64,000 nt of DNA from Labrenzia sp. THAF82 (GTDB taxonomy: Bacteria; Pseudomonadota; Alphaproteobacteria; Rhizobiales; Stappiaceae). The DNA lies in NCBI RefSeq assembly GCF_009363435.1, contig NZ_CP045354.1, positions 1,702,501-1,766,500 on the forward strand, written 5' to 3'. The notes below the pieces were generated by a model. It was not told the origin of the DNA and made no database searches. It saw nothing but the letters and a program-made list of their open reading frames with translations. This document shows, piece by piece, positions 9,725-18,278 of the stretch. The position numbers and the translations under genes are program-made. Within the stretch, counting starts at the first letter, position 1; the number at the start of each line of letters is the position of its first letter.

Positions 9725-10700
9725 TGCGATCCTGGAGGTTCGAGACCTCAACATGCACTTTCCCGTTGGTGGTGGTTTGTTCGGCAAATCCACGGATGTG
9801 GTTCGAGCTGTCGACGGGATCAGTTTTGATGTTCGCCGCCGCGAAACCTTTGGCATTGTCGGTGAGAGCGGAAGCGGCAAGACAACCCTTGGCCGATGCA
9901 TCATGCGTGTGCTGAAACCGTCTTCAGGCAGTATTGTCCTGCGCCGAAAGGACGGTCAGGAAGTGGATCTTTGCCAGAGTGGCAAGGCCGAACTGCGCGA
10001 TATCTGGAAAGACATGCGCATGGTGTTTCAGGATCCTCAGTCCTCGCTCAATCCTCGTCTACGCGTCTTGGAAATTGTCGGCCAAAGCCTGCGCAAGTCT
10101 GAAGGTCTGAGCGGCAAGGACCTGTCGGAGCGTGTGGCACAACTGCTGCGACAGGTCGGATTGAGGCCGGAATTCCTGATGCGCTATCCGAATGCCTTTT
10201 CAGGAGGTCAGCGCCAAAGACTGGGCATTGCCAGGGCGCTGGCCACGCAGCCTGAATTGATCATCGCCGATGAAGCGGTATCGGCACTCGATGTTTCCAT
10301 TCAGGCTCAGATCCTGAACCTTTTGCAGGATCTGCAGGAGGAGTTTTCTCTCACATATGTGTTCATCGCGCACGACCTGGCGGTTGTTGAACACATCTGC
10401 GACCGCATAGCGGTGATGTATCTGGGGCAGGTGGTTGAGCTGGCGGAAACAGAGGCACTGTTCCGGGCGCCCAAACATCCCTATACGCGCGCATTGCTTG
10501 ATGCCGTCCCGGTGCCCGACCCACGAAAACGGCGTGGCAAACACAAGGCATCCAAGCTGGCAGACGGTGCGGCAGGTTCCAAAGGGTGTCGTTTTGCAGC
10601 GCGGTGCCCACACGCAACGGACCTTTGCCGCAACGAAGCGCCACCTGCCAAGAGAGTGCAGGACGCGGACGTGCTTTGTCACTTCGCGGGCGAGATCTGA
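9717..10700 (+). CDS. Opp-type ABC transporter ATP-binding protein (OppF-like)
   Basis: A 327-residue second ATPase of the importer. Walker A is GESGSGKTT, the signature motif is FSGGQRQRLGIARALATQP, and Walker B is LIIADEAVSALD. The C-terminal oligopeptide domain ends in CRFAARCPHATDLC. In Walker B the usual DEPVSALD is DEAVSALD, a mild change that keeps the catalytic Glu. The start at 9717 has GGAGGAGG eight bases before it and overlaps the stop region of the previous gene. It should form the heterodimer with the OppD-like subunit. Confidence 0.85.
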   Translation: MSDAILEVRDLNMHFPVGGGLFGKSTDVVRAVDGISFDVRRRETFGIVGESGSGKTTLGRCIMRVLKPSSGSIVLRRKDGQEVDLCQSGKAELRDIWKDMRMVFQDPQSSLNPRLRVLEIVGQSLRKSEGLSGKDLSERVAQLLRQVGLRPEFLMRYPNAFSGGQRQRLGIARALATQPELIIADEAVSALDVSIQAQILNLLQDLQEEFSLTYVFIAHDLAVVEHICDRIAVMYLGQVVELAETEALFRAPKHPYTRALLDAVPVPDPRKRRGKHKASKLADGAAGSKGCRFAARCPHATDLCRNEAPPAKRVQDADVLCHFAGEI

Positions 10701-10756
10701 AGAACTCGTCGGCAACGACCTTAGCTTCGCACGAAAGAATTAGGACCAAACCCCTC

Positions 10757-12301
10757 ATGACCATTGAAAAGCCGCGTAACGAAAAACCGAATGTCATCCT
10801 CATTTCGACGGATCAGCAGCGCGGTGATTGCATTGGCCTCGAAGATCGGCATGTGAAGACGCCGAACATCGACAGGATTGGCCGGGGCGGGGCAATGTTT
10901 GCGAAGTGCATTACACCCCACCCAATGTGTCAGCCGGCAAGAGCTTCCATTTTAACGGGCAAGCTGCCCTATACACACGGTGTCAGGGACAATGGCCGTA
11001 ACCTTGATGAGAAAATCGGGTCCTTGGGGCTGGCCAACGTCTTCGCGGATGCAGGCTATGAAACGCGGTTTATCGGCAAAGCCCATTTTGCCAGCAACGA
11101 AACCTTCCATCCAACCGGTGCACCGGAGTGTTATCACAGCACTGCAGACTTTCCCGCCGACTGGGGCGGGCCCTATTTTGGTTTCCGGCAGGTTGAATTG
11201 ATGCTGCGTCCGCACCACCACTGCGGTTGGCAAGAGGCACCTTATACGCTCCACTACGAGAACTTTCTGGACGGTGATGGCGGCGGACGTGTTCGCTGGA
11301 ATCGTGCCAAAGAGCATGTGCAGCCTGAAACGTCGCATTTTCAGGCCTGGCGGTCTGCGCTCGAGCCAGGATGGCATTCTTCTCCCTGGATAGGGGATCG
11401 AGCGATCGACATGATCAAGAACAGGGGCGACAAGCCTTTGTTTGCCTGGGTCTCCTTTCCGGATCCGCATCCTCCTTTTTTGGCGCCCAAACCCTGGTGC
11501 GATCTATATCATCCCGATGAGGTCGACCTTCCACGTCATTGGCAGCTTGACTTGGACAACCGGCCCTGGTGGCACCGTGCGTTTCTGGAAAGCCCAGTGC
11601 GGCATAACCTTAAACGGGAGCATGCAGAAGGCGGCAAGAACTGGGGCGTTGTGGACCCGCTTGACGAGCGACAGCTCAGGGACATCACCGCAATCTACTA
11701 CGGGATGATTGCCTGGATCGATGCCCAGGTTGGCCGGATATTCGAAGCACTTGAAGCAAACAATGAACTTGAAAACACAATCATCGTCTTTATCAGCGAC
11801 CATGGTGAGTGGCTTGGCGATCATGGACTTCTGCTCAAGGGGCCGATGCTCTATGACGGCCTGCTTCGTGTGCCATGCCTTATCCGTGGACCATCCGTTC
11901 CAGAAGGGGTCGTTGTCAAAGATCCCGTGTCGACGGTGGATCTGAGGCAAACACTTGCGGATTTGGCCGGTATCGAGGCTTCACCTGACAATGGCCGGTC
12001 GTTGCGCTCGGTGATGCTTGGAAAGGTAAGTCGCGACTTTGCACTCAATGAGTGGGAGGTCGATGCTGCCCGAAGCGGCATTGATATGGATCTGACAACA
12101 GTTCGGAGCCATCGATACCGGATGTCGGTCGACCTGAAAACGGAAACAGGCGAGCTCTATGACCTTCATGATGATCCGTCGGAAATGGCAAATCTTTTCG
12201 AGGATGCGGGCTATGCAGCTGTTGTGAAGGAGCATATGGACATGATCAGCAGCAGGCCGGATGACAGGATCCCCGTTGCGCCGCGCGTCGGCTGGCACTA
12301 A
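10757..12301 (+). CDS. Type I sulfatase (Cys-type), apparently cytoplasmic
   Basis: A 514-residue alkaline-phosphatase-superfamily sulfatase. STDQQRGD supplies the N-terminal metal Asp. The CQPARASILTGKLPYTHG segment is the CxPxR signature in which Cys must be oxidised to formylglycine. FISDHGEWLGDHG supplies the second metal Asp/His pair. No signal peptide or Tat motif precedes NVILISTDQQ, so the enzyme should act in the cytoplasm. The ATG at 10757 is used because the longer frame upstream runs through the end of the OppF gene. It is the last gene of the importer operon, so it probably removes sulfate from an imported ester. Substrate unknown; a formylglycine-generating enzyme is not in this window. 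Confidence 0.85.
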   Translation: MTIEKPRNEKPNVILISTDQQRGDCIGLEDRHVKTPNIDRIGRGGAMFAKCITPHPMCQPARASILTGKLPYTHGVRDNGRNLDEKIGSLGLANVFADAGYETRFIGKAHFASNETFHPTGAPECYHSTADFPADWGGPYFGFRQVELMLRPHHHCGWQEAPYTLHYENFLDGDGGGRVRWNRAKEHVQPETSHFQAWRSALEPGWHSSPWIGDRAIDMIKNRGDKPLFAWVSFPDPHPPFLAPKPWCDLYHPDEVDLPRHWQLDLDNRPWWHRAFLESPVRHNLKREHAEGGKNWGVVDPLDERQLRDITAIYYGMIAWIDAQVGRIFEALEANNELENTIIVFISDHGEWLGDHGLLLKGPMLYDGLLRVPCLIRGPSVPEGVVVKDPVSTVDLRQTLADLAGIEASPDNGRSLRSVMLGKVSRDFALNEWEVDAARSGIDMDLTTVRSHRYRMSVDLKTETGELYDLHDDPSEMANLFEDAGYAAVVKEHMDMISSRPDDRIPVAPRVGWH

Positions 12302-12336
12302 GGACCATGCCCCAGGCACTGCAGCGCCGCTGTGTG

Positions 12337-12387
12337 CCCTGAACCTTGCAGCAAACAGACCAGTGAAGGTTCGTCAGGGCTTTTCTT
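12337..12387. terminator. Hairpin terminator between converging operons
   Basis: CCCTGA+ACCTT (12337-12347) pairs with AAGGT+TCAGGG (12366-12379, one three-base bulge), followed by CTTTTCTT. It lies between the sulfatase gene (plus) and the alcohol dehydrogenase gene (minus), and overlaps the last codon of the latter. It should end the sulfatase operon transcript. Confidence 0.65.
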
Positions 12388-13396
12388 AAGGGGACACCAG
12401 CACTTTGATGAGGTGTTCCCGATCTTCGACGAGTTTCGGAAACTCTTCCGGAAGTTCGCTCAGGCCGAGCTTTCGCGATGCGAGTGCGTCTGTCGGGATC
12501 TTGCCGCTGCGCATGGCGTCCATGACACGGTCAAAGTCCGACTTGAGCGCGTTGCGCGACCCGATGATCCGGGCTTCGCGTTTATGAAACTCGGCATCGT
12601 TGAATGTTATGTCGTCCTTCACGACGCTGACCAGGACGGCGCTGCCGCCATGCGCGAGCAAGGGAAAGCCGTTTTCGATTGCCCTGGCATTTCCGGTTGC
12701 ATCGAAGACGGCATCGAAGCCGTCCGCAAGCTCGCCTTCCAGCACCGTGTCACCGGCGATGTGAAGCGCGTTGAAGCCGAACAGTTTGCTCGCAAGATCA
12801 AGGCGTGCACGGCTCAGATCCATAAGATGAACTTCAGCGCCGGCAAGGCGTGCGAACAGCGCTGTTCCAATGCCGATGGGACCGGCACCGGTGACCAGCA
12901 CAAGATCGTCACTGGATATCCCGGACCGGGCAACCGCGTGGGCGCCGATGGCCAGAAACTCGACCATTGCAGCCTGTTCGGCTGTCAGGCCGTCGGCTGA
13001 ATAAAGGTTCTGCCTGGGCACAGCGAGGCGTGAACACATGCCGCCGTCGCGATGGACACCCAGTACTTCAATATTGCTGCAGCAGTTCGGTTTGCCACGC
13101 CGACAGGCCCGGCATGTGCCGCAGGAAACGTAAGGATTGACCACCACGAGTTTGCCCGCCTCGGGTCCTTCGGCGATATAACCGGACAATTCGTGACCGA
13201 TGACACGTGGGTAATTCAGATAGGGATGCTTGCCTTCAAAGATGTGATAGTCGGTCCCGCAAATTCCGATTGCGGCAATATCGACCAGAACCCAGTCTTC
13301 CGGCGCACTGACCGGCATGGGCCTTGTCTCCAGAGCCATCTTTCCAGGCTCGACGCACACCAGGCAATTCATGACGTCCGTTCTTGTGTCCATCAT
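12386..13396 (-). CDS. Zinc-dependent medium-chain alcohol/polyol dehydrogenase
   Basis: A 336-residue MDR protein. Catalytic zinc ligands are in GICGTDYHIFEGKH and GHE. The structural-zinc loop is CGTCRACRRGKPNCC, and the NAD-binding glycine motif is GAGPIGIG. It resembles sorbitol, L-galactonate or L-threonine dehydrogenases. It is the last gene of an importer operon and overlaps the ATPase stop by four bases (ATGA). The start is either of two adjacent ATGs at 13396 and 13393. Its role is probably oxidation of a polyol or sugar acid brought in by the neighbouring RbsABC-type system; the substrate is not determined. Confidence 0.8.
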   Translation of the reverse strand: MMDTRTDVMNCLVCVEPGKMALETRPMPVSAPEDWVLVDIAAIGICGTDYHIFEGKHPYLNYPRVIGHELSGYIAEGPEAGKLVVVNPYVSCGTCRACRRGKPNCCSNIEVLGVHRDGGMCSRLAVPRQNLYSADGLTAEQAAMVEFLAIGAHAVARSGISSDDLVLVTGAGPIGIGTALFARLAGAEVHLMDLSRARLDLASKLFGFNALHIAGDTVLEGELADGFDAVFDATGNARAIENGFPLLAHGGSAVLVSVVKDDITFNDAEFHKREARIIGSRNALKSDFDRVMDAMRSGKIPTDALASRKLGLSELPEEFPKLVEDREHLIKVLVSP

Positions 13397-14184
13397 GCCT
13401 GAGGCTCCAGATTGCGAGCGGACCAATCAGCCGGAAGTTCGCCCTTGATGATCAGGCTGAGCACATCATCCTTTGTCACTTCATCGATGTGATGAGCGCC
13501 GACAACGCGGCCCTTGTTCATCACCACGACGCGGTCACAGAGTTCGAAAACGTCGTGCATGTCATGGCTGACCAGCAAGATGCCGATGCCCTCGGACCGC
13601 AGCTGTTTGATCAGCTCACCCACCATCGCCGTTTCCGAGGGGCCAAGGGCCGCGGTCGGTTCGTCCATGATCAGGATCTTCGCTTCAAAATAGATCGCCC
13701 GTGCAATCGCTATCACCTGACGCTGCCCACCGGAGAGACTTGCGACCGGGTCGTTGAGGTTCTTGAAATTCGGGTTCAGGCGTCGCAGCACACGCTCTGA
13801 TTCCGACATCATCCTTGCGTCGTCCAGATCGCCGAACCGGTTCGTCAGTTCACGTCCAAGAAACAGATTTGCAGGTGCGTTCAGATGATCGGCGAGGGCG
13901 AGTGTTTGGTAGATTGTTTCAATGCCGAACTCGCGCGCATCGTGCGGATTTTGAATATGAGCTGCGTGCCCATTGACCTTGATTGTGCCTTCATTTGGCA
14001 TCATCGCACCCGACAATATGCGCATCAGACAGGACTTGCCGGCACCGTTATGACCAAGCACGCCGACAACTTCGCCAGGATAAAGATCAAGCGACACGTT
14101 GTTCACGGCGCGGATGCCGCCAAAGTGCTTTTCAATGTCGATCATCTGAACCAATGGCGGTCCAGACTGGGAGTGCAGGGTCAT
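13393..14184 (-). CDS. Sugar ABC transporter ATP-binding protein (single-domain RbsA type)
   Basis: A 263-residue ATPase. Walker A is GHNGAGKS, the signature motif is [15 protein letters not shown], and Walker B is [12 protein letters not shown]. Ribose-type systems mostly carry two fused ATPase domains of about 500 residues. This one has a single domain, as in fructose-type FrcA, so it must act as a homodimer. Two near-consensus features are notable: PTAALGPSE in Walker B, and HNGAGKS in the P-loop. It sits between the binding protein and the alcohol dehydrogenase in the same operon. Confidence 0.85.
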   Translation of the reverse strand: MTLHSQSGPPLVQMIDIEKHFGGIRAVNNVSLDLYPGEVVGVLGHNGAGKSCLMRILSGAMMPNEGTIKVNGHAAHIQNPHDAREFGIETIYQTLALADHLNAPANLFLGRELTNRFGDLDDARMMSESERVLRRLNPNFKNLNDPVASLSGGQRQVIAIARAIYFEAKILIMDEPTAALGPSETAMVGELIKQLRSEGIGILLVSHDMHDVFELCDRVVVMNKGRVVGAHHIDEVTKDDVLSLIIKGELPADWSARNLEPQA

Positions 14185-14214
14185 ATTGCCGGTCCTAGCA
14201 AAAGTCTGGAATTG

Positions 14215-14246
14215 GGCCGGGCGCTCCAGGTCAGGAGCGTCCGGCC
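14215..14246. repeat. GC-rich stem-loop after the ribose-type binding-protein gene
   Basis: GGCCGG.CGCTCC (14215-14227) pairs with GGAGCG.CCGGCC (14234-14246) with one internal mismatch and a six-base loop. It follows the stop of the minus-strand binding-protein gene and precedes the ATPase gene. No T run follows on the minus strand, so an mRNA-protecting stem is more likely than a terminator. Confidence 0.6.
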
Positions 14247-14253
14247 AAGTGCG

Positions 14254-15195
14254 TCAATAAAGGACGTTCTGAACCTCAGGGCTGTCGATATTCTCCTTGG
14301 TTGCAAGGACAACACCTGTATCGATGAAGCTCGGAACTTCTTCGCCGTTCAGAAGTTTGAGAACGGCCTGTACGCCGAGTTCACCCATCTGGAAGGAGCC
14401 CTGGACTGCTGTCCCTGCAAGCGTACCGTCCTTGACGAAATCCTGAAGATCGGAGTTGCCGTCAAAGCCGAGTGCCGTGATGCTGCCGGCCTTGCCTGCC
14501 TGCACGATTGCACGGCCCATGCCGATTGCGGTCGGCTCGTTTGCACCGAAGATGCCGACAAGATCGCTATTGGCGGCAAGAACATCGGTTGTCTGGTTCA
14601 GGGCAGTCGCCATCTGTGACTGCGAGTAGTAAGGCCCGACAATCTCAATGTTCGAGTTCTCGGTGATCTGCTCAACGAAGCAACCGACACGGCCAACTTC
14701 AGATCCGACACCGGCGACGTAGGACATCACGGCGACTTTGCCTTCCTTCCCGACTTCCGAAATCATCTTGTCCGCGACGAGCTGGCCTGCTGCACAGTTG
14801 TCTGTCGACAGGAACGCCTGGAAGTAGTCTTTGCCATTTTCGGCAAGTCCACTGTCAATGATCACGACAGGGATTTGAGCCTCAAAGGCTTTCTTGACGG
14901 CAGGGACCAGGGCCTCTGGGTCTGATGGGGCGAGTACGATACCTTTGACGCCACGGTTGACCGCGTTTTCAACGAGGTTGACCTGATCGGCGACAGCAGA
15001 TTCCGATGCCGGGCCGTTGAAGCTCATCGTGTGTTCTTCGACACCTTCGATGGCCGCTGTCGCGCCCTTGTTGACGTTCTGCCAGAAATTGGAATTGGTT
15101 GTCTTCACGATGACGGCGATTTCGCCAGCCTGCGATGCAGCTCCGGACAGTGCCAGTGCACTTACCATCATTGCGGTCGTAATCAGCTTCTTCAT
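14254..15195 (-). CDS. Ribose-type ABC transporter substrate-binding protein
   Basis: A 313-residue periplasmic-binding protein of the RbsB/LacI-like type. A signal peptide covers about residues 1-23 (cleavage near SQAGE). The ligand-binding fold shows KTTNSNFWQNVNKGA at the start, APSDPEAL and IIDSGL in the first lobe hinge, and GFDGNSDLQDFVKDGTLAGTAVQ near the end. The family binds pyranoses or polyols in the periplasm. It follows its permease gene (15241-16263) in the same minus-strand operon, with a ribosome site GGAGG in front of its ATG. Confidence 0.85.
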   Translation of the reverse strand: MKKLITTAMMVSALALSGAASQAGEIAVIVKTTNSNFWQNVNKGATAAIEGVEEHTMSFNGPASESAVADQVNLVENAVNRGVKGIVLAPSDPEALVPAVKKAFEAQIPVVIIDSGLAENGKDYFQAFLSTDNCAAGQLVADKMISEVGKEGKVAVMSYVAGVGSEVGRVGCFVEQITENSNIEIVGPYYSQSQMATALNQTTDVLAANSDLVGIFGANEPTAIGMGRAIVQAGKAGSITALGFDGNSDLQDFVKDGTLAGTAVQGSFQMGELGVQAVLKLLNGEEVPSFIDTGVVLATKENIDSPEVQNVLY

Positions 15196-15240
15196 AAGTT
15201 CTCCTCCGTTTGAAGATGCGCTGTTGAGAGACCGGGCATG

Positions 15241-16263
15241 TCAGCGCCGGTTTCGGATCTGATCGACATAGACCGCCAGAATGACGATGAAGCCGATCAC
15301 GATTTGCTGGATGAAGGCGGAGACGCCGGCCATGTTCAGACCGTTGCGCAGAACGCCGATAATAAAGGCACCAATCATTGTGCCGGAAATGTTGCCGACC
15401 CCACCCATCAGTGAGGCTCCACCGATCACCGCCGCCGCGATGGCATCGAGTTCATACATGACGCCTTCGTTCGGCTGTACCGTGACGAGCCTTGACATCA
15501 GAACGTTGCCAGCCAACCCGGCAAGTGCACCCGACAAGGTGTAAGCGCAGATCTTGGTCCTATCGACCAGAACACCTGACAGTCTTGCGGCTTCTTCATT
15601 CGAACCGGTTGCATAGATGTGACGGCCGGTTTTGCGACGTTTCAGCAAATAGGCCGCAACTACGGCAACGATTGCCAGAAGAATGACAGGGTAGGGAATG
15701 CCGGGAAAAACGACCTTCGGAAAAATCCCACCGGTTTCCTCCACGATCCGGAACAACGAGCCGTTGCCCAGGGTGCCAAATGCTTCGCCAAGGCGCGAAA
15801 TGGGGGCCGCACCGGTCAGTTGCAGGGCAATGCCGCGTGCAATCAACATCATACCGAGGGTCGCCACAAATGGTGTGATCCTCATTTTGGTGATAACGAA
15901 GCCGTTGAACGCACCGCAGGCAGCACCAGTCAGCACGCCGAGTGCCATTGACGGGGCCACGGGAATGCCCGCCTTGACGGATAGTCCGGTGACAACGCCA
16001 GAGAGCGCCAGCACTGAGCCGACACTCAAATCGATGCCACCGGTGATAATCACCATGGTCAGGCCGACGCCGAGCAGACCAATGACCGACGTTTGCAACA
16101 GAACCGTCAAGCCGTTGTTGACGGTGAAGAAAGCGTCATTGCCGAACGAGAAGGCGAATACGAGCACTGCCAGCGTCAGGAGCGCGGATAGCTTGTGCAG
16201 TGACCCTGCTGAGAATTTGAACGTCCAGGATGCCGGAGCATCGCTTCGGTCAAAATCCGCCAT
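15241..16263 (-). CDS. Ribose-type ABC transporter permease (RbsC-like)
   Basis: A 340-residue membrane protein with eight to ten predicted helices. Family landmarks are GGIDLSVGSVLALSGVV, a RITPFVATLGMM segment and the cytoplasmic-loop sequence ATGSNEEAARLSGV. It is the first gene of the operon, before binding protein and ATPase, the reverse of the more common order. The divergent GntR gene begins 138 bases away, and that gap holds A/T-rich repeats likely to be operator sequence. Confidence 0.85.
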   Translation of the reverse strand: MADFDRSDAPASWTFKFSAGSLHKLSALLTLAVLVFAFSFGNDAFFTVNNGLTVLLQTSVIGLLGVGLTMVIITGGIDLSVGSVLALSGVVTGLSVKAGIPVAPSMALGVLTGAACGAFNGFVITKMRITPFVATLGMMLIARGIALQLTGAAPISRLGEAFGTLGNGSLFRIVEETGGIFPKVVFPGIPYPVILLAIVAVVAAYLLKRRKTGRHIYATGSNEEAARLSGVLVDRTKICAYTLSGALAGLAGNVLMSRLVTVQPNEGVMYELDAIAAAVIGGASLMGGVGNISGTMIGAFIIGVLRNGLNMAGVSAFIQQIVIGFIVILAVYVDQIRNRR

Positions 16264-16289
16264 AAAACCTCCCGTGGCGAAAAATTGAA

Positions 16290-16345
16290 TTTAATTATTA
16301 AATACAATATGCGAGGTGGCGATATTGACGTCAATTGTTTTTTAT
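16290..16345. promoter_or_regulatory. A/T-rich palindrome and TTGTTTTTTAT motif, candidate GntR sites
   Basis: TTTAATTATTAAA (16290-16302) is a perfect odd palindrome. TTGTTTTTTAT lies at 16335-16345. Both are between the divergent importer operon and GntR gene. The 11-base motif recurs at 19419-19429 in the other divergent promoter of the cluster, which suggests a shared regulator, presumably the GntR at 16402. Confidence 0.45.
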
Positions 16346-16401
16346 TAAATCATACGAAATACAGGAATTCTTGTTTGATTCTATTATGTTGGATTGCGTT
16401 C

Positions 16402-17304
16402 ATGGCAAGAACAGACGATCGCTTCAGGAGTGCATACAACAAACTGCTCGACATTTGCAGCAGTATGGAAGTGGGTGACCAACTGCCGCCCGAGATCGCG
16501 CTTGCCAATCAGATGGAAGTCAGTCGTACGATCGTCAGAAGTGCCTTGCAAAAGCTGGATAGCGAGAAAATCGTGCGTTGGGAAGGGCGAACGAAAACGC
16601 TTATTCGCCAACCCGAAGTGGGCCATCGTCTTGAACCGGTTGATGCACATATTTCTGCCGAGGAGTTGGAAAAGCGTTTTCTGGAATGGATCCTGAGGTT
16701 CGACGTTCCAGCGGGAACATCGCTCAACGTGGCACAGCTCTCGCGACAATTCGGTGTACCGGCGCATAGCCTTCAGGAGTTTCTTGCGGGCCTGAGCCGA
16801 TTTGGACTTGTCGAAAGGCGCGCAAGGGGGGGCTGGACGCTTTCTGGCTTCACGGCGGAATTTGCAATTGAGTTGTCCGATTTCAGAATGCTCCTGGAAA
16901 TGAATGCTGTTCGCCAACTGCTCCAGTTGCCCGATGATCATGACATCTGGCAGAAACTGGCGTCACTGAAAGAGCAGCATGAAGCATTGCGGGAAGATCT
17001 CGAGACGCGATATCACGACTTTTCAATGCTCGACGAAACCTTTCACACGACGGTCAACAGCGTTGTCAAAAACCGCTTCGTTGTTGAGGCACAGAAGGTC
17101 ATCTCGCTGATCTTCCACTACCACTACATGTGGGACAAGCGGGATGAACGGGAACGCAATGCAGCAGCGATTGACGAGCATCTGGACTGGATCAATGCGA
17201 TGATAGACAAAGATCCGGAGCGCTCGGAAGCAGCCGCGTTGAAGCACTTGCGGCGTTCGAAGGAAACGCTTTTGTCCTCGCTACGCGGCCACAAGCACGT
17301 TTAA
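16402..17304 (+). CDS. GntR-family regulator with tandem winged helices and FCD-like domain
   Basis: A 300-residue protein. The first winged helix is near residues 12-60 (PPEIALANQMEVSRTIVRSALQKL). A second helix-turn-helix-like segment lies at about 95-140 (LNVAQLSRQFGVPAHSLQEFLAGLSRFGLVERR). The C-terminal helical bundle has FCD-type residues D (MLDETFH) and H (DEHLDW, LKHLRR). The usual GntR/FadR length is about 220-250, so the additional domain explains the size. The ATG at 16402 is chosen; the longer open frame starts in the A/T-rich intergenic region. It probably regulates both the importer and the fucose-like genes next to it. Confidence 0.8.
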   Translation: MARTDDRFRSAYNKLLDICSSMEVGDQLPPEIALANQMEVSRTIVRSALQKLDSEKIVRWEGRTKTLIRQPEVGHRLEPVDAHISAEELEKRFLEWILRFDVPAGTSLNVAQLSRQFGVPAHSLQEFLAGLSRFGLVERRARGGWTLSGFTAEFAIELSDFRMLLEMNAVRQLLQLPDDHDIWQKLASLKEQHEALREDLETRYHDFSMLDETFHTTVNSVVKNRFVVEAQKVISLIFHYHYMWDKRDERERNAAAIDEHLDWINAMIDKDPERSEAAALKHLRRSKETLLSSLRGHKHV

Positions 17305-17315
17305 GGGTCCAGTGC

Positions 17316-18278
17316 TTAGAAGAGGTCGAGGCATTCCTGCGGAAGTGTCTCCGACAATGCTGCCAGGTTTCTTTCCAGCGATGAGACCCGTGCCGTTCCA
17401 AGCAAAACCGACGCAGCCGAGGGATGAGTGCGGGCGTAGTGAAGCGCCGCGGTCGCCAGGGGGATACCGATAGCATCCGTTTTGGCCTTCAGATCTCGCA
17501 CAGCCTGGAGGATTTCTTCGGAAGCGGGTTCATAGTCGAACCAAGCGCCTTCTTTCGGTCCGGTCGCCAGAATGCCGGAATTGAAAATTCCACCAAGAAC
17601 CAGACTAACGGATTTCTGCCGGCAGACGTCGATCAGCTTTTCCTCAGCGCCCCTGTCGAGCAACGTCAAACGGCCAGCTAGAAGGATGGCGTCAAGATCG
17701 GTGTGGCTCAGGAGATCCAGACAAATCTGCGTTTCGTTCACGCCAAGTCCGAACGACCGGATCTTGCCCTTGTCCTTGAGCTGTTGCAGGCGATCAAGGC
17801 CCGTGCCCAACAAATCCGACATGTGTTTTTCATTGTTCTGACCGTGGGTGTAGGTTCCGATGTCGTGGATATAGGCGATGTCGAGATGTCTGACCTGCAT
17901 AAGCTCAAAGCTATGTTCCAGCGAGGCTTCGATGCCGTCGCCGGAATAGTCATAGCGAACACTGTTCGGCAACGGCTCGACAAAGCCGTCTGCTTCCTTG
18001 AGCGGGGTTCCAGGCGACAACACGCGGCCGACCTTGGATGAAATCACATAGTCCTGTGGGCCGAATTGCTGCAGAAAGCGGCCAAGACGAAGTTCTGCCA
18101 ACCCGCGGCCATAATGTGGGGCCGTATCATAGTATCGGATGCCGGCTTTCCAGGCATGCTGCAATACGTCTTCTGCCTCCTGATCGGAAACGATCCTCCC
18201 GATGTTTCCGATGCCCGATGTCCCAAAGGAAAGATCGGTCACTTCGACATCGGTATTGCCTATCTTGTTAAGCTCCAT
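17316..18278 (-). CDS. Aldo/keto reductase, L-fucose dehydrogenase-like
   Basis: A 320-residue AKR. The catalytic tetrad is visible: D in YYDTAPHYG, Y in the same motif, K in SSKVGR and H in AYIHDIG. The sequence start LNKIGNTDVEVTDLSFGTSGIGN is typical of the D-threo-aldose 1-dehydrogenase (L-fucose dehydrogenase) and pyridoxal 4-dehydrogenase group. This would oxidise L-fucose or a similar pyranose to its lactone. The start is ATG 18278, overlapping the previous gene's end by 11 bases. The lactonase and mutarotase nearby fit the first steps of oxidative L-fucose breakdown. Confidence 0.75.
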   Translation of the reverse strand: MELNKIGNTDVEVTDLSFGTSGIGNIGRIVSDQEAEDVLQHAWKAGIRYYDTAPHYGRGLAELRLGRFLQQFGPQDYVISSKVGRVLSPGTPLKEADGFVEPLPNSVRYDYSGDGIEASLEHSFELMQVRHLDIAYIHDIGTYTHGQNNEKHMSDLLGTGLDRLQQLKDKGKIRSFGLGVNETQICLDLLSHTDLDAILLAGRLTLLDRGAEEKLIDVCRQKSVSLVLGGIFNSGILATGPKEGAWFDYEPASEEILQAVRDLKAKTDAIGIPLATAALHYARTHPSAASVLLGTARVSSLERNLAALSETLPQECLDLF

